Source: Flavilitoribacter nigricans DSM 23189 = NBRC 102662 (GTDB lineage Bacteria > Bacteroidota > Bacteroidia > Chitinophagales > Saprospiraceae). From it: DNA of 64,000 nt. Location of the stretch: assembly GCF_002646595.1 (NCBI RefSeq), contig NZ_PDUD01000004.1:62001-126000 (forward strand). The letters run 5' to 3'. Under the pieces are notes generated by a model. That model ran no database searches, had not been told where the DNA came from, and saw only the letters and a list, made by a program, of their open reading frames with translations. Positions 18,749 to 28,234 of this stretch are shown here, piece by piece (the stretch's first letter is position 1; every line of letters begins with the position of its first letter). A program made the translations under genes and the position numbers.

Positions 18749-19055
18749 TACTGGATGTTTGTTGGTTTGATATTGCTTCGACCCCGGGTTGACCGGTCGC
18801 CGGTAGCAACTAAAATCATTTGAAAAGTAAAGGTTTTCCTTCCCGGAACTGTCCTGTACGGTAGGCCTGCCGCAAAGAGTAGCAGCATGGAGGCGAGAGA
18901 CACGACGGCTCCGCTCCGGGAGCAGTAGCCGTCGTGTGAAAAAATTAATAATACTCCGAGCGATCTATTGCCCGAAAAGAAGACATTGATAAACTGATTA
19001 TGCTTTTTCGGAGATTAAGGGTATGGTCAACCGGCCAAAATTTCCAGCCACTGCT
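18749..19055. other. Spacer between susD and the esterase gene
   Basis: A 307-bp gap on the minus-strand PUL with no supported gene. The only clear structure is the hairpin at 18901-18936. The length suggests that the esterase and GH5 genes have their own promoter or are transcribed at a lower level than susC and susD. Confidence 0.5.
18901..18936 (-). terminator. Long hairpin downstream of susD
   Basis: Perfect 10-bp arms CACGACGGCT and AGCCGTCGTG with a 16-base middle that itself contains GCTC/GAGC. The A-rich run lies on the plus-strand right side, so in the minus-strand transcript the U-run comes before the stem, not after it. It therefore does not look like a standard intrinsic terminator and may instead protect the 3' end of the susCD message. 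Confidence 0.45.
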
Positions 19056-20633
19056 CTATCCTCCCGACCAGGCCGGTTTCTGGGTCAGCTGATCGTTGCG
19101 ATCCACGGCCACCTGGGGGTAGGGGAGTTTCCAGTGACGATCCGGATTAAAAGCGGCGATATCGTTATCATCCCCGTCCGTATCGCCGGCGAGTATACCG
19201 GCAAAGGCCGTACTGAACAGGTTCGGCATGCTATTGCGCTTGCGCACAAAATCGAACCATCTTTTACTCTCTCCGAAGAGTTCCCAGCGTCTTTCTTCGA
19301 GGATCAACTCAATGGTCACTTCGCCGGCGCTGAGTTCCGGCAAACCGGCGCGGGCCCGGACGGCATTCAGTGAACTGAGGCCGGCGGCACTCAGCGAACC
19401 GTCGGCGAGCAGATCGGCCTCCGCGTGGATGAGCAGGAGTTCGGCGTACCGGAGCTCGGGGAAATCGAGGGTAGAGATCCCGTTCACATTTTTGGTTTTT
19501 TCCTGGTACCAGAATTTTTGGTAACCCATGCCGTTCGACCGGTGGCAGCAGCGGTTCTGGTTGTTTTGATTGTAGTAACTGGTCGTGTCGCCGTTGACAA
19601 TAATCGGTTCTCCCTGAAACCAGATATTAAAATCTTTCCGGGCATCGGTATCCTCCCAGATATCGTCGATGCCTTCGTAGATATAGGCCCAGCCAAATCC
19701 CCACATATTGTTGCTGCTGCGTTCCTGGCGGGGATTCATGGCCATGGGGAACTGGCCGCCCACATCTCCGTCACTCCAGTTGCCACCGCTGTTGAAGTGG
19801 TTGATGCTGAAAATGTGTTCCTTGCCGTATTTGTTGTAGGTCTGAAAAATGGATTCCAGGTTTCCTTTCGGGCTCGGCAACTCGTTGAACAGTCCGTAGG
19901 GACCGCCGTTGATCACTTCCGCCGCTTTGGATTCGGCCAGTCCGTACCATTCCGACCGGCCCAGTTCGTCCGCTCCGAACAGGTAAACTTTAGCCAACAT
20001 GGCTTTTGCCGTCCAACTGGTCACCCGTCCGCCTTCGGCCGGATTGGCGGCGAGGCCGGCTTCGGCAAACTGCAGATCGGCAATGACCTGTTCGTATACC
20101 TCGGCGGCCGTGGCGGGTGCCGGGGAAAAACCGGATGGGTCGGCCGGCAGTTCCGTTACGATGGGCACATCACCCCAGATCTGGGTCAGCATGAAATGCG
20201 CGAAACCGCGCAGGAAAGTGACCTCGGCGATGGCCTGATCCAGTACGGCCCGACTGACTTCCGCCTCGGGGCCCCGGGCGATCACCTGGTTGCTCATATT
20301 GATCATCCGATAAAAGGACTGGTACACGGTGAGGATATTACCGCTTCTGGGATCGTAATTGAAATTACTCCAGTCGCCGTAGCGGCCGTCGGTACTGGTA
20401 GAACCGTTGTAAATGTTATCGGAAAACTGCTCAAAGCCCACCGCGCCATCGTAGTGGTAGGATCCGGGCGTACTCAGCCCGGAATAGGCGGCGACTACCG
20501 CCTGGCGCAGATCATCTTCAGTGGCGAAAAAATCTTCGCCGGTCGGCCCGGTCGGATCGGTTTGATCCAACATTTCGGTGCAGCCCCAGAAGAGGGAGGC
20601 ACTTAGTAAAAACAGGGCGATTATCTTTTTCAT
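19056..20633 (-). CDS. SusD/RagB family glycan-binding lipoprotein
   Basis: A 525-aa outer-membrane lipoprotein with lipid cysteine at residue 18 (SLFWGC). It has the SusD layout: N-terminal LDQTDPTGPTGEDFFATEDD, a TPR-like helical part with AEVTFLRGFAHFMLTQIWGD (about 135-155), and the C-terminal LNAVRARAGLP followed by LILEERRWELFGESKRWFD. SusD proteins sit as a lid on the SusC transporter and bind oligosaccharide. The gene follows susC after 23 bases. A WGD-containing helix and several aromatic residues are as usual; no truncation is seen. Confidence 0.95.
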   Translation of the reverse strand: MKKIIALFLLSASLFWGCTEMLDQTDPTGPTGEDFFATEDDLRQAVVAAYSGLSTPGSYHYDGAVGFEQFSDNIYNGSTSTDGRYGDWSNFNYDPRSGNILTVYQSFYRMINMSNQVIARGPEAEVSRAVLDQAIAEVTFLRGFAHFMLTQIWGDVPIVTELPADPSGFSPAPATAAEVYEQVIADLQFAEAGLAANPAEGGRVTSWTAKAMLAKVYLFGADELGRSEWYGLAESKAAEVINGGPYGLFNELPSPKGNLESIFQTYNKYGKEHIFSINHFNSGGNWSDGDVGGQFPMAMNPRQERSSNNMWGFGWAYIYEGIDDIWEDTDARKDFNIWFQGEPIIVNGDTTSYYNQNNQNRCCHRSNGMGYQKFWYQEKTKNVNGISTLDFPELRYAELLLIHAEADLLADGSLSAAGLSSLNAVRARAGLPELSAGEVTIELILEERRWELFGESKRWFDFVRKRNSMPNLFSTAFAGILAGDTDGDDNDIAAFNPDRHWKLPYPQVAVDRNDQLTQKPAWSGG

Positions 20634-20656
20634 GGTGTGAAGGATTTTAATAATGC

Positions 20657-23600
20657 TTAAAAGGATAGTTTCAGTCCGAGGGTAAATTGGCGGCTCAGCG
20701 GATAGGCGCCGCTGTCGCTACCTGCGGTTTCGGGGTTACCGGCTACCCGCAGGCCGATCTCCGGATCAAAACCGGTGTATTGGGTAAGCGTAAGCAGGTT
20801 GGTGGCACTACCGTACAGCTCAATGCCCCCTTTTTGCCAGCCGATGTTGCGCAGTACCTGTGCCGGGAAATTATAGGAAAGCCGGATGTTCCGCAGGCGG
20901 ATGAAAGAACCGTCTTCCACCGCAAAATCGGAAGCACCGCCATTGCCGTTCGGATTGGTCAGGGCGGAGCGCGGGATGGAGTTGGAGGTGCCCTCTCCCG
21001 TCCAGCGATTCAGGATGGTGGTGCGCTTGTTGCTCCAACTGGCGATGGATCCCTCCTGGCCGGCACGCAGCCCGTTGAAGACATCCACACCGTGTACACC
21101 CTGGATTGACACCGCCAGATTGAATCCGCCGAGGCGGAAGTAATTATTCAATCCCCAGGTGAAATCGGGAATGGTGCTGCCGATGATCACCCGGTCGTTA
21201 TCGGCATCGATGATACCGTCCCCGTTCTGATCCACAAAACGCTGGTCACCGGGAGCCGTGTTGTTATTGATCGTGGCCTGGTCGGTATTGCCCGTGTAGA
21301 TGGGCAGTCCGTCATCGCCGAAAGATTCCACGGATTGGTTTTGGTAAGCGTGGCTGTAGACCTCGGTCCAGTTCTGGAAAAGACCGTTTACCTGAAAACC
21401 GTAGAGGGCTCCGATCTCTTCTCCTACGCGGGAAATATTGTTGCCATTGAAGCGATCCGCATTTTCGGGCAGTCGAACGATCTCATTACGCACGGCGGAA
21501 ATATTGAAATCCGTCCGCCAGGTGAAATTGCTGCGGGCTACGTTGACGGAACTGATCGCTACTTCGATACCGCTGTTGTCCACTTCGCCCAGGTTGCCGG
21601 TAGGATCACTCTGGGAACCTACTTCGAGAGACGGAGCGAATTGGAGCAGCATGCCTTTGGTGGTCTTGTCAAAATAATCGATGGTCACTTCCAGGCGGCC
21701 TTCGAATAAACCGAGATCCAGCCCGAAATTATACATCTCGATCTCCTCCCAGCCGAGAAACTGATTGGCCAGGCGGGTGAGTGTAGCGCCGGGTACCCGG
21801 CCGCCGTTGAATACATAATTGAGGTTATCACCGGAACCCACCTGTGAGTTCCACTGGTAGAGGCCGGTATTGTCACTGCCGCTGATACCGTAGCCGGCGC
21901 GCAGTTTCAGATTGGAGATCTTGCTGCTGCCCGACTGCATGAAGGGTTCCTGGTGGATGCGCCATCCGGCGGAAACGGCCGGGAAGGTACCCCAGCGCTT
22001 ATCCGGGCCGAAACGGGAGGAGCCGTCGCGCCGGACCGTCAAGGTGAGCAGATAGCGATCGTCGTAATTGTAAATGGCGCGGCCCAAAAAGGAAACGAAT
22101 GCCGATTCGTTCTGGTAATTGCCCACGCCCGGGGTCACCAGGGGTATGGTTGCCACCACATTACCGTTGCCGTCGACGATCTCGGAAGTCAGTTGCGGCC
22201 GGTTGAAAAACCAGTAGTCCGTATTGACGAAACCGCCGCCATTGGCACTGAAGCCCTTGTTCAGGTTATTCTGCGCCTGGTAGCCGCCCATGATGCTGAA
22301 ATCATGCTGGTTGATCCGTTTGGCGTAGGTGAGGGTGTTTTCCATAAACCAGGTCCGGAATTCTCCGTGCCTCAAATTAAAGCGGTTATTCGTATTGTCG
22401 TTGGCCTGAGCGCCGTCGATGGTATTGGAGGGATGGCGATCCTCGGAGTCATTGAAACTCCAGTCGACCGATCCCATGGTATGAAAGGTCAGCCCGTTGA
22501 ATATTTCGTAATCGGCATACAGCGATCCCCAGATGCGGTTGCGTACATCCTGCTCGTACTGGTTCTCCAGTACCCAGATGGTGTGGGTATTGGAAAAATC
22601 AAGCTGGGCTTCGGCATCCGGATCCTGGGCGCTCAGTCCGGCGTAGTCCCCGTCGGTTGGATCAAAGATCGGTTTGTAGGGGTTTTGGATGAGCAGACGG
22701 CCGATCCAGTTCTTAAGGTTGGAATTGGCGTTGACGTTACCGACTGTCTGGGCTTCACTGCGGGAAACGGCCAGAGTATTCCCGAACGAAAGGCGATTGC
22801 TCACTTTATGATCGCTGTTTAGCCGAACCGTACCTCGTTTCAGATTGGAATTGGGCAGGATACCTTCCTGATCAAAATAGTTGGCCGATACGTAGTAACG
22901 CGACTTGGCGGTGCCCGCGTTCAATGACAGGTTATAACTGTTGATGCGGCCGTCTCGATAGGCGTAGTCGAACCAGTTGTATTCCTGCGGTCCGTTCCCG
23001 GCCAGTACCTTGTCCAGGAAGGGCTTACCCGGATAGTCGGTCTGTCCGGCGGAGGCATAAGCTTCCGTCAGGTACTGCGCCCACTGCGGGCCGCTCATCA
23101 TATCGAAATTGCTCCGGTCCAGTACGCTGAATGAGGTATAGGTATCGAAATTGATGGACATCTGACCCTGCTTTCCGCGTTTGGTCGTGATGATGACCAC
23201 CCCGTTCCCGGCACGGGCACCGTAGATGGCGGTGGCCGAAGCGTCTTTCAAAATATCGATACTTTCGATATCATTAGGGTTGATCAGGGCCAGCGGACTG
23301 ATGGAGGATTGTCCCCCACCGGCTACATTGCCGATGATGATGCCGTCAATCACGTAGAGCGGTTCGGAATTGTTGAGCGAACCCACTCCGCGCACCCGGA
23401 TGGTGGCGCCGGCACCGGGAATACCCGAACCGGAGATCACCTGGACGCCGGCCGCGTACCCGCCCAGAGCCTGCTCGAAGGAGGTGACCGGCAACTGATT
23501 GAGTTCCTCACCGGAGACTGAGGAGATGGCTTCGGTAACATCTTTACGCTGTTTGGTGCCGAAACCGATCACCACTACCTCCTCCAGGGCAGCGGCGTTT

Positions 23601-24322
23601 TCTACCAGGGTTATGCTTATTTCCGAACGATTATTGACGGGTACTTCTACCGACTGAAAGTCGACATAGGATACGACCAGGGTCGCGTTCCCGTCCTGCA
23701 GGTCCAGCGCGAACCGGCCTTCAATATCGGTAACGGTGCCCTGACCGGAACCTTTGACGAGTACATTCACGCCGATGAGGGGATCACCCGATTCGTCCAG
23801 GATCTGCCCGCTGAGCGGAAACTGGAAGATCTTGAGGTGTCGGCTGCGGGGAGACGCTAGTTGAGGGACAGGGGTAAAGTGGGGGCGACTGGAAGTACTG
23901 CGCGGGAATTCGGTCCCGCTTGTACCGGAAGTAACGGGGCGGTCAGCATTAGAACTGCCGGTATTCGTTCTGGAGGTGATCACGTAGAATTTGCCGCGCA
24001 CCTTTTCGTGCTGCAGGCCGTGGGGCCGGAGGAGCGGGGACAGGAGCTGATCTAGCGTTTCCCCGGCTTTGAGCCGCAGCGAAACGGTTTTGTTCTTGAT
24101 CAGCTCGTCCGGGTAGGTGAAATAGACCTTATAGCGTTGCTCGATGATCTTGAGTGCCTCCTCCAGATCGATCTTTTGCACCCGATCGTTCTGGTGCGAA
24201 CTGGTGGAGATCAGCATGCCTTCGTTGCCCAGAAAAGCCATCCCCTGAGCTTTGAGATTTCCGATATTTCCGCAGGGAAATAACCAGATCAAAATAGCCA
24301 GAGTGGTTAAGGATCTTCTCAT
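20657..24322 (-). CDS. SusC/RagA TonB-linked transporter with STN domain
   Basis: A 1221-aa protein from the ATG at 24322, chosen because MRRSLTTLAILIWLFPCG starts a signal peptide; an upstream in-frame ATG at 24418 would bury it. Domains in order: STN signalling domain (about residues 50-115, ALKIIEQRYKVYFTYPDEL), carboxypeptidase-like domain (GQILDESGDPLIGVNVLV), TonB plug with EPLYVIDGI and the SusC-type segment NPNDIESIDILKDASATAIY, and a 22-strand barrel ending LGLKLSF. It imports oligosaccharides using TonB energy. The STN domain shows that it also signals across the outer membrane to the FecR/sigma pair encoded just upstream. Confidence 0.95.
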   Translation of the reverse strand: MRRSLTTLAILIWLFPCGNIGNLKAQGMAFLGNEGMLISTSSHQNDRVQKIDLEEALKIIEQRYKVYFTYPDELIKNKTVSLRLKAGETLDQLLSPLLRPHGLQHEKVRGKFYVITSRTNTGSSNADRPVTSGTSGTEFPRSTSSRPHFTPVPQLASPRSRHLKIFQFPLSGQILDESGDPLIGVNVLVKGSGQGTVTDIEGRFALDLQDGNATLVVSYVDFQSVEVPVNNRSEISITLVENAAALEEVVVIGFGTKQRKDVTEAISSVSGEELNQLPVTSFEQALGGYAAGVQVISGSGIPGAGATIRVRGVGSLNNSEPLYVIDGIIIGNVAGGGQSSISPLALINPNDIESIDILKDASATAIYGARAGNGVVIITTKRGKQGQMSINFDTYTSFSVLDRSNFDMMSGPQWAQYLTEAYASAGQTDYPGKPFLDKVLAGNGPQEYNWFDYAYRDGRINSYNLSLNAGTAKSRYYVSANYFDQEGILPNSNLKRGTVRLNSDHKVSNRLSFGNTLAVSRSEAQTVGNVNANSNLKNWIGRLLIQNPYKPIFDPTDGDYAGLSAQDPDAEAQLDFSNTHTIWVLENQYEQDVRNRIWGSLYADYEIFNGLTFHTMGSVDWSFNDSEDRHPSNTIDGAQANDNTNNRFNLRHGEFRTWFMENTLTYAKRINQHDFSIMGGYQAQNNLNKGFSANGGGFVNTDYWFFNRPQLTSEIVDGNGNVVATIPLVTPGVGNYQNESAFVSFLGRAIYNYDDRYLLTLTVRRDGSSRFGPDKRWGTFPAVSAGWRIHQEPFMQSGSSKISNLKLRAGYGISGSDNTGLYQWNSQVGSGDNLNYVFNGGRVPGATLTRLANQFLGWEEIEMYNFGLDLGLFEGRLEVTIDYFDKTTKGMLLQFAPSLEVGSQSDPTGNLGEVDNSGIEVAISSVNVARSNFTWRTDFNISAVRNEIVRLPENADRFNGNNISRVGEEIGALYGFQVNGLFQNWTEVYSHAYQNQSVESFGDDGLPIYTGNTDQATINNNTAPGDQRFVDQNGDGIIDADNDRVIIGSTIPDFTWGLNNYFRLGGFNLAVSIQGVHGVDVFNGLRAGQEGSIASWSNKRTTILNRWTGEGTSNSIPRSALTNPNGNGGASDFAVEDGSFIRLRNIRLSYNFPAQVLRNIGWQKGGIELYGSATNLLTLTQYTGFDPEIGLRVAGNPETAGSDSGAYPLSRQFTLGLKLSF

Positions 24323-24525
24323 TGTTGATCGTTTAGTGGTGTAAATCAATGGTTGCCAGAAGGCATAGACCTCCTGCCTATTCCATGAGCCATTCATGAA
24401 ATGAGGGAATAATTTCAATCGGATTAACCCATACAGTACCAGGTTTTTAGGTAGTGCGGTCGGGTCGTTTGTTATTCGTGTTTATTCTGTTGGTACCATC
24501 ATCGGAATTGCATATGCTGAAATTA

Positions 24526-25548
24526 TCAATTGAATATTAAAAGACTATCCTGCTGGATGATGTTGATCTTGAGGGCTTTTTCCACGTTCTGGATCAGGAG
24601 ATCGAGATCATCCGCCGGACCGGCACCCGTGATGGTTTGCCGGCTTCTTTGCTCGTCTTTGAAAGTGACCTCCATGCCGAAGGTTTCGGTGATGATCCCT
24701 CCCAGTTCGCCGAGGGTGATCCCGTCGAAAATGATGATGCCGTCTTTCCAGGAGTTCTTCGCGGTAGCATCCACCTCCTCATCCGAAAATTCCTGGGTTC
24801 GGGCGGAGAACCGGACCTGATCTCCCGGCTGCATTTCCACGATTGAACGATCCTCGGGAACTTCCTTCAGTTCGAGGGTTACCTTTCCTTCTTCGAGCGT
24901 CACCCGGGTGCCCTGGCTGCGGGCGTACACATTGAATACCGTTCCCAGCACTTTGACGCTGAGATCAGAGGTGTTGACGAGAAATTTCGCGCCGGTAGCC
25001 GGTTTGGGTTCCACCGTGAAATGGGCTTCCCCTTCGAGCCAGACCTCCCGGTCCGCTCCGGTCTCCCAGTGCTCGTAGTAGGAAAGCCTGGAATTGGCAT
25101 TCAGGATCACTACCGAACCATCCGGCAGTTCGGCCTTTTCCGTCTGGCCGTAAGGCGTGGTGATCACCAACAGTTGATTATCGTCGGTCGGTAGCCCGGA
25201 TTGCCAGAAATACAGACCGGCCAGGATCAGCAGCAGCACACTGGCCGCCGCGGACAGCGATAGCACGCGCCGCCGTTTCCGGGATCGCTCCTGCCGGACA
25301 TTTTGTACCAGCCGGCGGTGCATGGCGCTTTTCCGATCGGTGGGAAGTTCCGCTTCGCCGGACCGGCCGTGCCTTTCGAGCACCATTCGCCGTGCCTCGG
25401 TAATTTTCTCCAGTTGACCGGGCGCTTCCACCAGGAACTCCTGCCAGAAGAGGAGGTCTTCGGTGGTGGGATCTAATACCCATCGCTGAAAATCCGGATC
25501 CTCTACCAGTTGATCAATGATGAAATCGGCGTAATTCTTATTATTCAT
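24526..25548 (-). CDS. FecR-family anti-sigma factor
   Basis: A 340-aa single-pass inner-membrane protein. The cytoplasmic N-terminus (about 1-100) would bind the ECF sigma factor, a helix follows (VLSLSAAASVLLLILAGLYF), and the periplasmic part has the FecR signature TPYGQTEKAELPDGSVVILN, WLEGEAHFTV and FLVNTSDLSVKVLGTVFNVY, then the DUF4974 C-terminal domain (IIIFDGITLGELGGII). It lies between the sigma gene and susC on one strand, the standard arrangement of a trans-envelope regulator that releases its sigma factor when the STN domain of loaded SusC contacts it. Confidence 0.95.
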   Translation of the reverse strand: MNNKNYADFIIDQLVEDPDFQRWVLDPTTEDLLFWQEFLVEAPGQLEKITEARRMVLERHGRSGEAELPTDRKSAMHRRLVQNVRQERSRKRRRVLSLSAAASVLLLILAGLYFWQSGLPTDDNQLLVITTPYGQTEKAELPDGSVVILNANSRLSYYEHWETGADREVWLEGEAHFTVEPKPATGAKFLVNTSDLSVKVLGTVFNVYARSQGTRVTLEEGKVTLELKEVPEDRSIVEMQPGDQVRFSARTQEFSDEEVDATAKNSWKDGIIIFDGITLGELGGIITETFGMEVTFKDEQRSRQTITGAGPADDLDLLIQNVEKALKINIIQQDSLLIFN

Positions 25549-25759
25549 ACAGTTGGTTAATCGGCAAAACGGCGCGAATTACCGCTTTTCGTTATAAGGA
25601 CGATGGAAGAAACACTTCATAACCCTGGGCACCAAATTTTTTTTTTGAAATTTTCGGTCCGGTCCGGAAAACGGAGCGTCAATCGGTGGAAACTTATGCC
25701 TCGGATGGAGCCGGCAAAACCAGATGTTGCGGAGAAGAGCGATCGGAAGGGTAGGGCGT

Positions 25760-26362
25760 TTAGCCCAAAGCAGTGAAGATCAGCAGCCAGAAGAACCAGC
25801 CGGAATAACGCTTATAGTTGCTGCGTAATTTCTGGGTGGCCCGAAAGACCATATTGACGGCTACCTGGGGGCGGATGTTCATGATCTCGGCAATGTCCGC
25901 ATATTCGAATCCTTCGAAGTAGCGGAGATAGACCGCCTGCCGCATTCGGTCCGGAAGGTCATTGAGGGCGCGATGAGCGGCCGCTTTTTTAAGGTCCTTT
26001 TGCTCGGACTCCAGCCATTTTTCCTCTACCGATATTTCCTGTTCCGAGCTTACGGATTGTTCCGCGCGGAGCGTACGGAGCCGGCTTTGGGAGCGAAAAA
26101 CATCGTGAATACGATTGCGCAGAGTGATCATCAGGTAGGATTCGACATTCTTTACATCTGCCAGTTTCCGTCTCCTGCGCCAGAGGTGTAAAAAGATATC
26201 CTGAATGAGGTCTTCCACCAATTCCCGGTCCCGGCACAGCATGAAACCATAGCTATAGAGATGCTCCACGTAGTGCGTGAACAAGCGGGACAGTGCCCGT
26301 TCATCGCCCTTTTTCAGTTGAGCCCATAATTCCAGGTCGCTATGCTTATCCTCGGGTTGCAT
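25760..26362 (-). CDS. ECF RNA polymerase sigma factor (FecI-like)
   Basis: A 200-aa sigma-70 family protein with region 2 (ALSRLFTHYVEHLYSYGFML, LVEDLIQDIFLHLWRRR) and region 4 (LPDRMRQAVYLRYFEGFEYA, then an HTH with MNIRPQVAVNMVFRATQKLR). It lacks region 3, as ECF factors do. The hydrophobic tail GWFFWLLIFTALG is common in Bacteroidota members. It would direct RNA polymerase to the susCD operon when freed from the FecR protein encoded 211 bp downstream. This gap is longer than usual for a sigma/anti-sigma pair. Confidence 0.95.
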   Translation of the reverse strand: MQPEDKHSDLELWAQLKKGDERALSRLFTHYVEHLYSYGFMLCRDRELVEDLIQDIFLHLWRRRRKLADVKNVESYLMITLRNRIHDVFRSQSRLRTLRAEQSVSSEQEISVEEKWLESEQKDLKKAAAHRALNDLPDRMRQAVYLRYFEGFEYADIAEIMNIRPQVAVNMVFRATQKLRSNYKRYSGWFFWLLIFTALG

Positions 26363-26709
26363 AAAATTATTGGCTGAAGGATGTATTTAAGCGGTTAAAA
26401 TAGGGACATTCGGGGAATGAACAAAATTTTTTTAGGATTGCCTGCTTCGGTGTCCTTCTGCTTTTGGAGTGCTTATCGGATGTGAAACCCGACCGGCTTC
26501 GGCCGGCGATTGGACATGGAGGTACCGAAAAATCGGAAAAAAAGGACCCGGTAACGGGAGTCGGCTATTGCTCGCCAATGCCGGGGCATCTGGCCGCTAC
26601 AATTCAGGAAATTTAGGAGCTGGGAAAACGTTCCTTTCGGACGGTATAGTACCGGGAACAACAAAACCATCGGAGAGCAAGCGATCATTTCCCAACTCCT
26701 CATCCCTGC
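26363..26709. other. Spacer with UUCG hairpin
   Basis: A 347-bp gap between the sigma gene and the KamA gene. Short open frames here have no recognisable features and were not called. At 26493-26506 there is a perfect CCGGC-TTCG-GCCGG stem with a stable tetraloop, but no T-run follows on either strand. It lies downstream of the KamA gene (minus strand) and could mark the end of that transcript. Confidence 0.4.
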
Positions 26710-28029
26710 CTAATTCAGAGAGATATTCTTCAGTGCCGAGGATTGCTCGTAGAAAAACTCCGGAGCAAATGCCGGTTCGAGATCATCCAGCCAGATGGCG
26801 TCGGGATCGAATTTGGCGAAGAAGGGTTTGTTGACCCAACTGGGTTGCCGGCCCTGGATGAACCGCAGGGTGAAGACCTTCTTATTGTTGATCTCATTGA
26901 TGCCGAGTATCTGGACCTTGCCGGGATTGGTGGACATACTGGGTCCCCGCACCGTCCGGGCGATACCGCTCACCTGTTGGTAGGCCTTGTGGTAGATATC
27001 CCAGATCCGTTCCAGTTCTACTGCAAAATAGTCCTGAGCGCCGGTATCCCTGGCCACGAACATATAGTAGGGGATGCAGCCCAGTTTGACCTGTTCCAGC
27101 CACATCTCTTTCCAGTCGGCCGGCCGGTCGTTGATGTGTTTCATCACGGGTGACTGGGTCCGGATCTGCGCTCCGGTTGCGATGATGCGTTTGATGGCCT
27201 GCCGCACCGCTTCGGTCTTTAGCTCGACCGGATTGTTGAAGTGAGCCATAAAAGCAAGGTGGTAACCCCGCTCCGTGATCTCCTCAAACAGGGCGATCAT
27301 TTCATCCGCATCTTTATCCGTCAGGAATTTATACGGCCAGTAGGCCAGGGATTTAGTCCCGATACGAATGGTGCGCAGATTGGGCAGATCGGCCTCAAGC
27401 AGGGGCTCGATGTAGGCCCGCATTTTTTTCGCCGACATCACCATCGGGTCACCGCCGGTGAAGAGCACATCCGTTACTTCCGGGTGCCGCCGGAGGTATT
27501 CCACCAGCAGGTCCGTTTCCTTCATGGCAAATTTCAGTTCGTCGATGCCGACAAACTGCGGCCACCGGAAACAGAACGTACAGTAGGCGTGGCAGGTCTG
27601 GCTGTTACTCGGGAAGAACAGAACGGTTTCGCGGTACTTGTGCTGGATACCGGTTAGTTTGGTATCGTCCAGCATCGGGACATTGTGTTGCTGACCGTCG
27701 GGGTGAGGGTTGAGCTCGTAGCGGATCTTATTGGCCACCAGTTTCAGTTCGGCTTTACTCAGGTCCTGGGACAGGGCTTTTTCCATTTCCCGGTAGTGGG
27801 CTGCGGATAACATCTCTCTCTGGGGAAAAGTCAATTGAAAGATCGGATCATGGGGGATGTTGGTCCAGTCGATCAGTTCGTCAATCACGTAGTTATTGAC
27901 TTTGAAGGGCAAAACGTTACCAACTACCTCAATGTCGTGCAATTGTTCGGGCGTCAGGTACTGTTGCACCTGTGGGACTTTCGCGAAATTACGCAAGGTA
28001 AAAACGCGATACTTTCTTGCTTCAACCAT
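26710..28029 (-). CDS. KamA-family radical SAM aminomutase-like protein
   Basis: A 439-aa protein with the radical SAM motif CHAYCTFC (Cys146, Cys150, Cys153) in the typical lysine 2,3-aminomutase setting, preceded by KYRETVLFFPSNSQT and followed by the VLFTGGDPMVMSAKKM stretch. Lysine 2,3-aminomutases use PLP, SAM and a 4Fe-4S cluster to move an amino group. The usual glycine-rich PLP-lysine motif PGGGGK is replaced by MSTNPGKVQ (Lys371), and the C-terminal zinc cysteines of clostridial KamA are absent. It is therefore a divergent subgroup whose substrate may not be lysine. The gene is monocistronic and divergent from the quinoprotein gene. Confidence 0.8.
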   Translation of the reverse strand: MVEARKYRVFTLRNFAKVPQVQQYLTPEQLHDIEVVGNVLPFKVNNYVIDELIDWTNIPHDPIFQLTFPQREMLSAAHYREMEKALSQDLSKAELKLVANKIRYELNPHPDGQQHNVPMLDDTKLTGIQHKYRETVLFFPSNSQTCHAYCTFCFRWPQFVGIDELKFAMKETDLLVEYLRRHPEVTDVLFTGGDPMVMSAKKMRAYIEPLLEADLPNLRTIRIGTKSLAYWPYKFLTDKDADEMIALFEEITERGYHLAFMAHFNNPVELKTEAVRQAIKRIIATGAQIRTQSPVMKHINDRPADWKEMWLEQVKLGCIPYYMFVARDTGAQDYFAVELERIWDIYHKAYQQVSGIARTVRGPSMSTNPGKVQILGINEINNKKVFTLRFIQGRQPSWVNKPFFAKFDPDAIWLDDLEPAFAPEFFYEQSSALKNISLN

Positions 28030-28143
28030 TTATGTATCGTTTTTGTAAAAATTGAGTGTTGATAATATAAGATTTCCGGTTACTTTTCCAAGTTCCGATG
28101 GGGAACAGTAGGTTGTTTGGGGGGACTTTGCGTCTTTTTGGAG

Positions 28144-28234
28144 GGTTGACGGTCGATGGTTGACGGTCGAGGGTCGACGGTTGAGGGTCGACGGTCGGTG
28201 GTTGAGGGTTGAGGGTTGAGGGTCGATGGTTGGT
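28144..28234. repeat. Array of 13 degenerate heptamers (GGTYGAN)
   Basis: Thirteen 7-bp units in perfect register: GGTTGAC, GGTCGAT, GGTTGAC, GGTCGAG, GGTCGAC, GGTTGAG and so on, with variation mainly at positions 4 and 7. The array sits in the 332-bp gap 28030-28361 between the divergent KamA and quinoprotein genes, so it lies upstream of both. The same repeat in reverse orientation occurs at 41382-41479. Units of 7 bp cannot code a repeating peptide in one frame without a period of 21 bp. Apart from this array the gap holds nothing I can identify. Confidence 0.9.

Noticed and set aside
19425-20606. Long antisense open frame across susD
   Set aside because: It lies fully inside a clear SusD coding sequence in the opposite direction and shows no domain.
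24323-24418. N-terminal extension of SusC to the ATG at 24418
   Set aside because: It would put 32 residues ahead of a clear signal peptide; the ATG at 24322 is the better start.
26469-26834. A 121-codon open frame between the sigma and KamA genes
   Set aside because: Runs antisense into the KamA gene, basic and low in hydrophobic residues, no domain.
28144-28234. Heptamer arrays considered as CRISPR
   Set aside because: Units are 7 bp, contiguous and without spacers; no cas gene is in the window.
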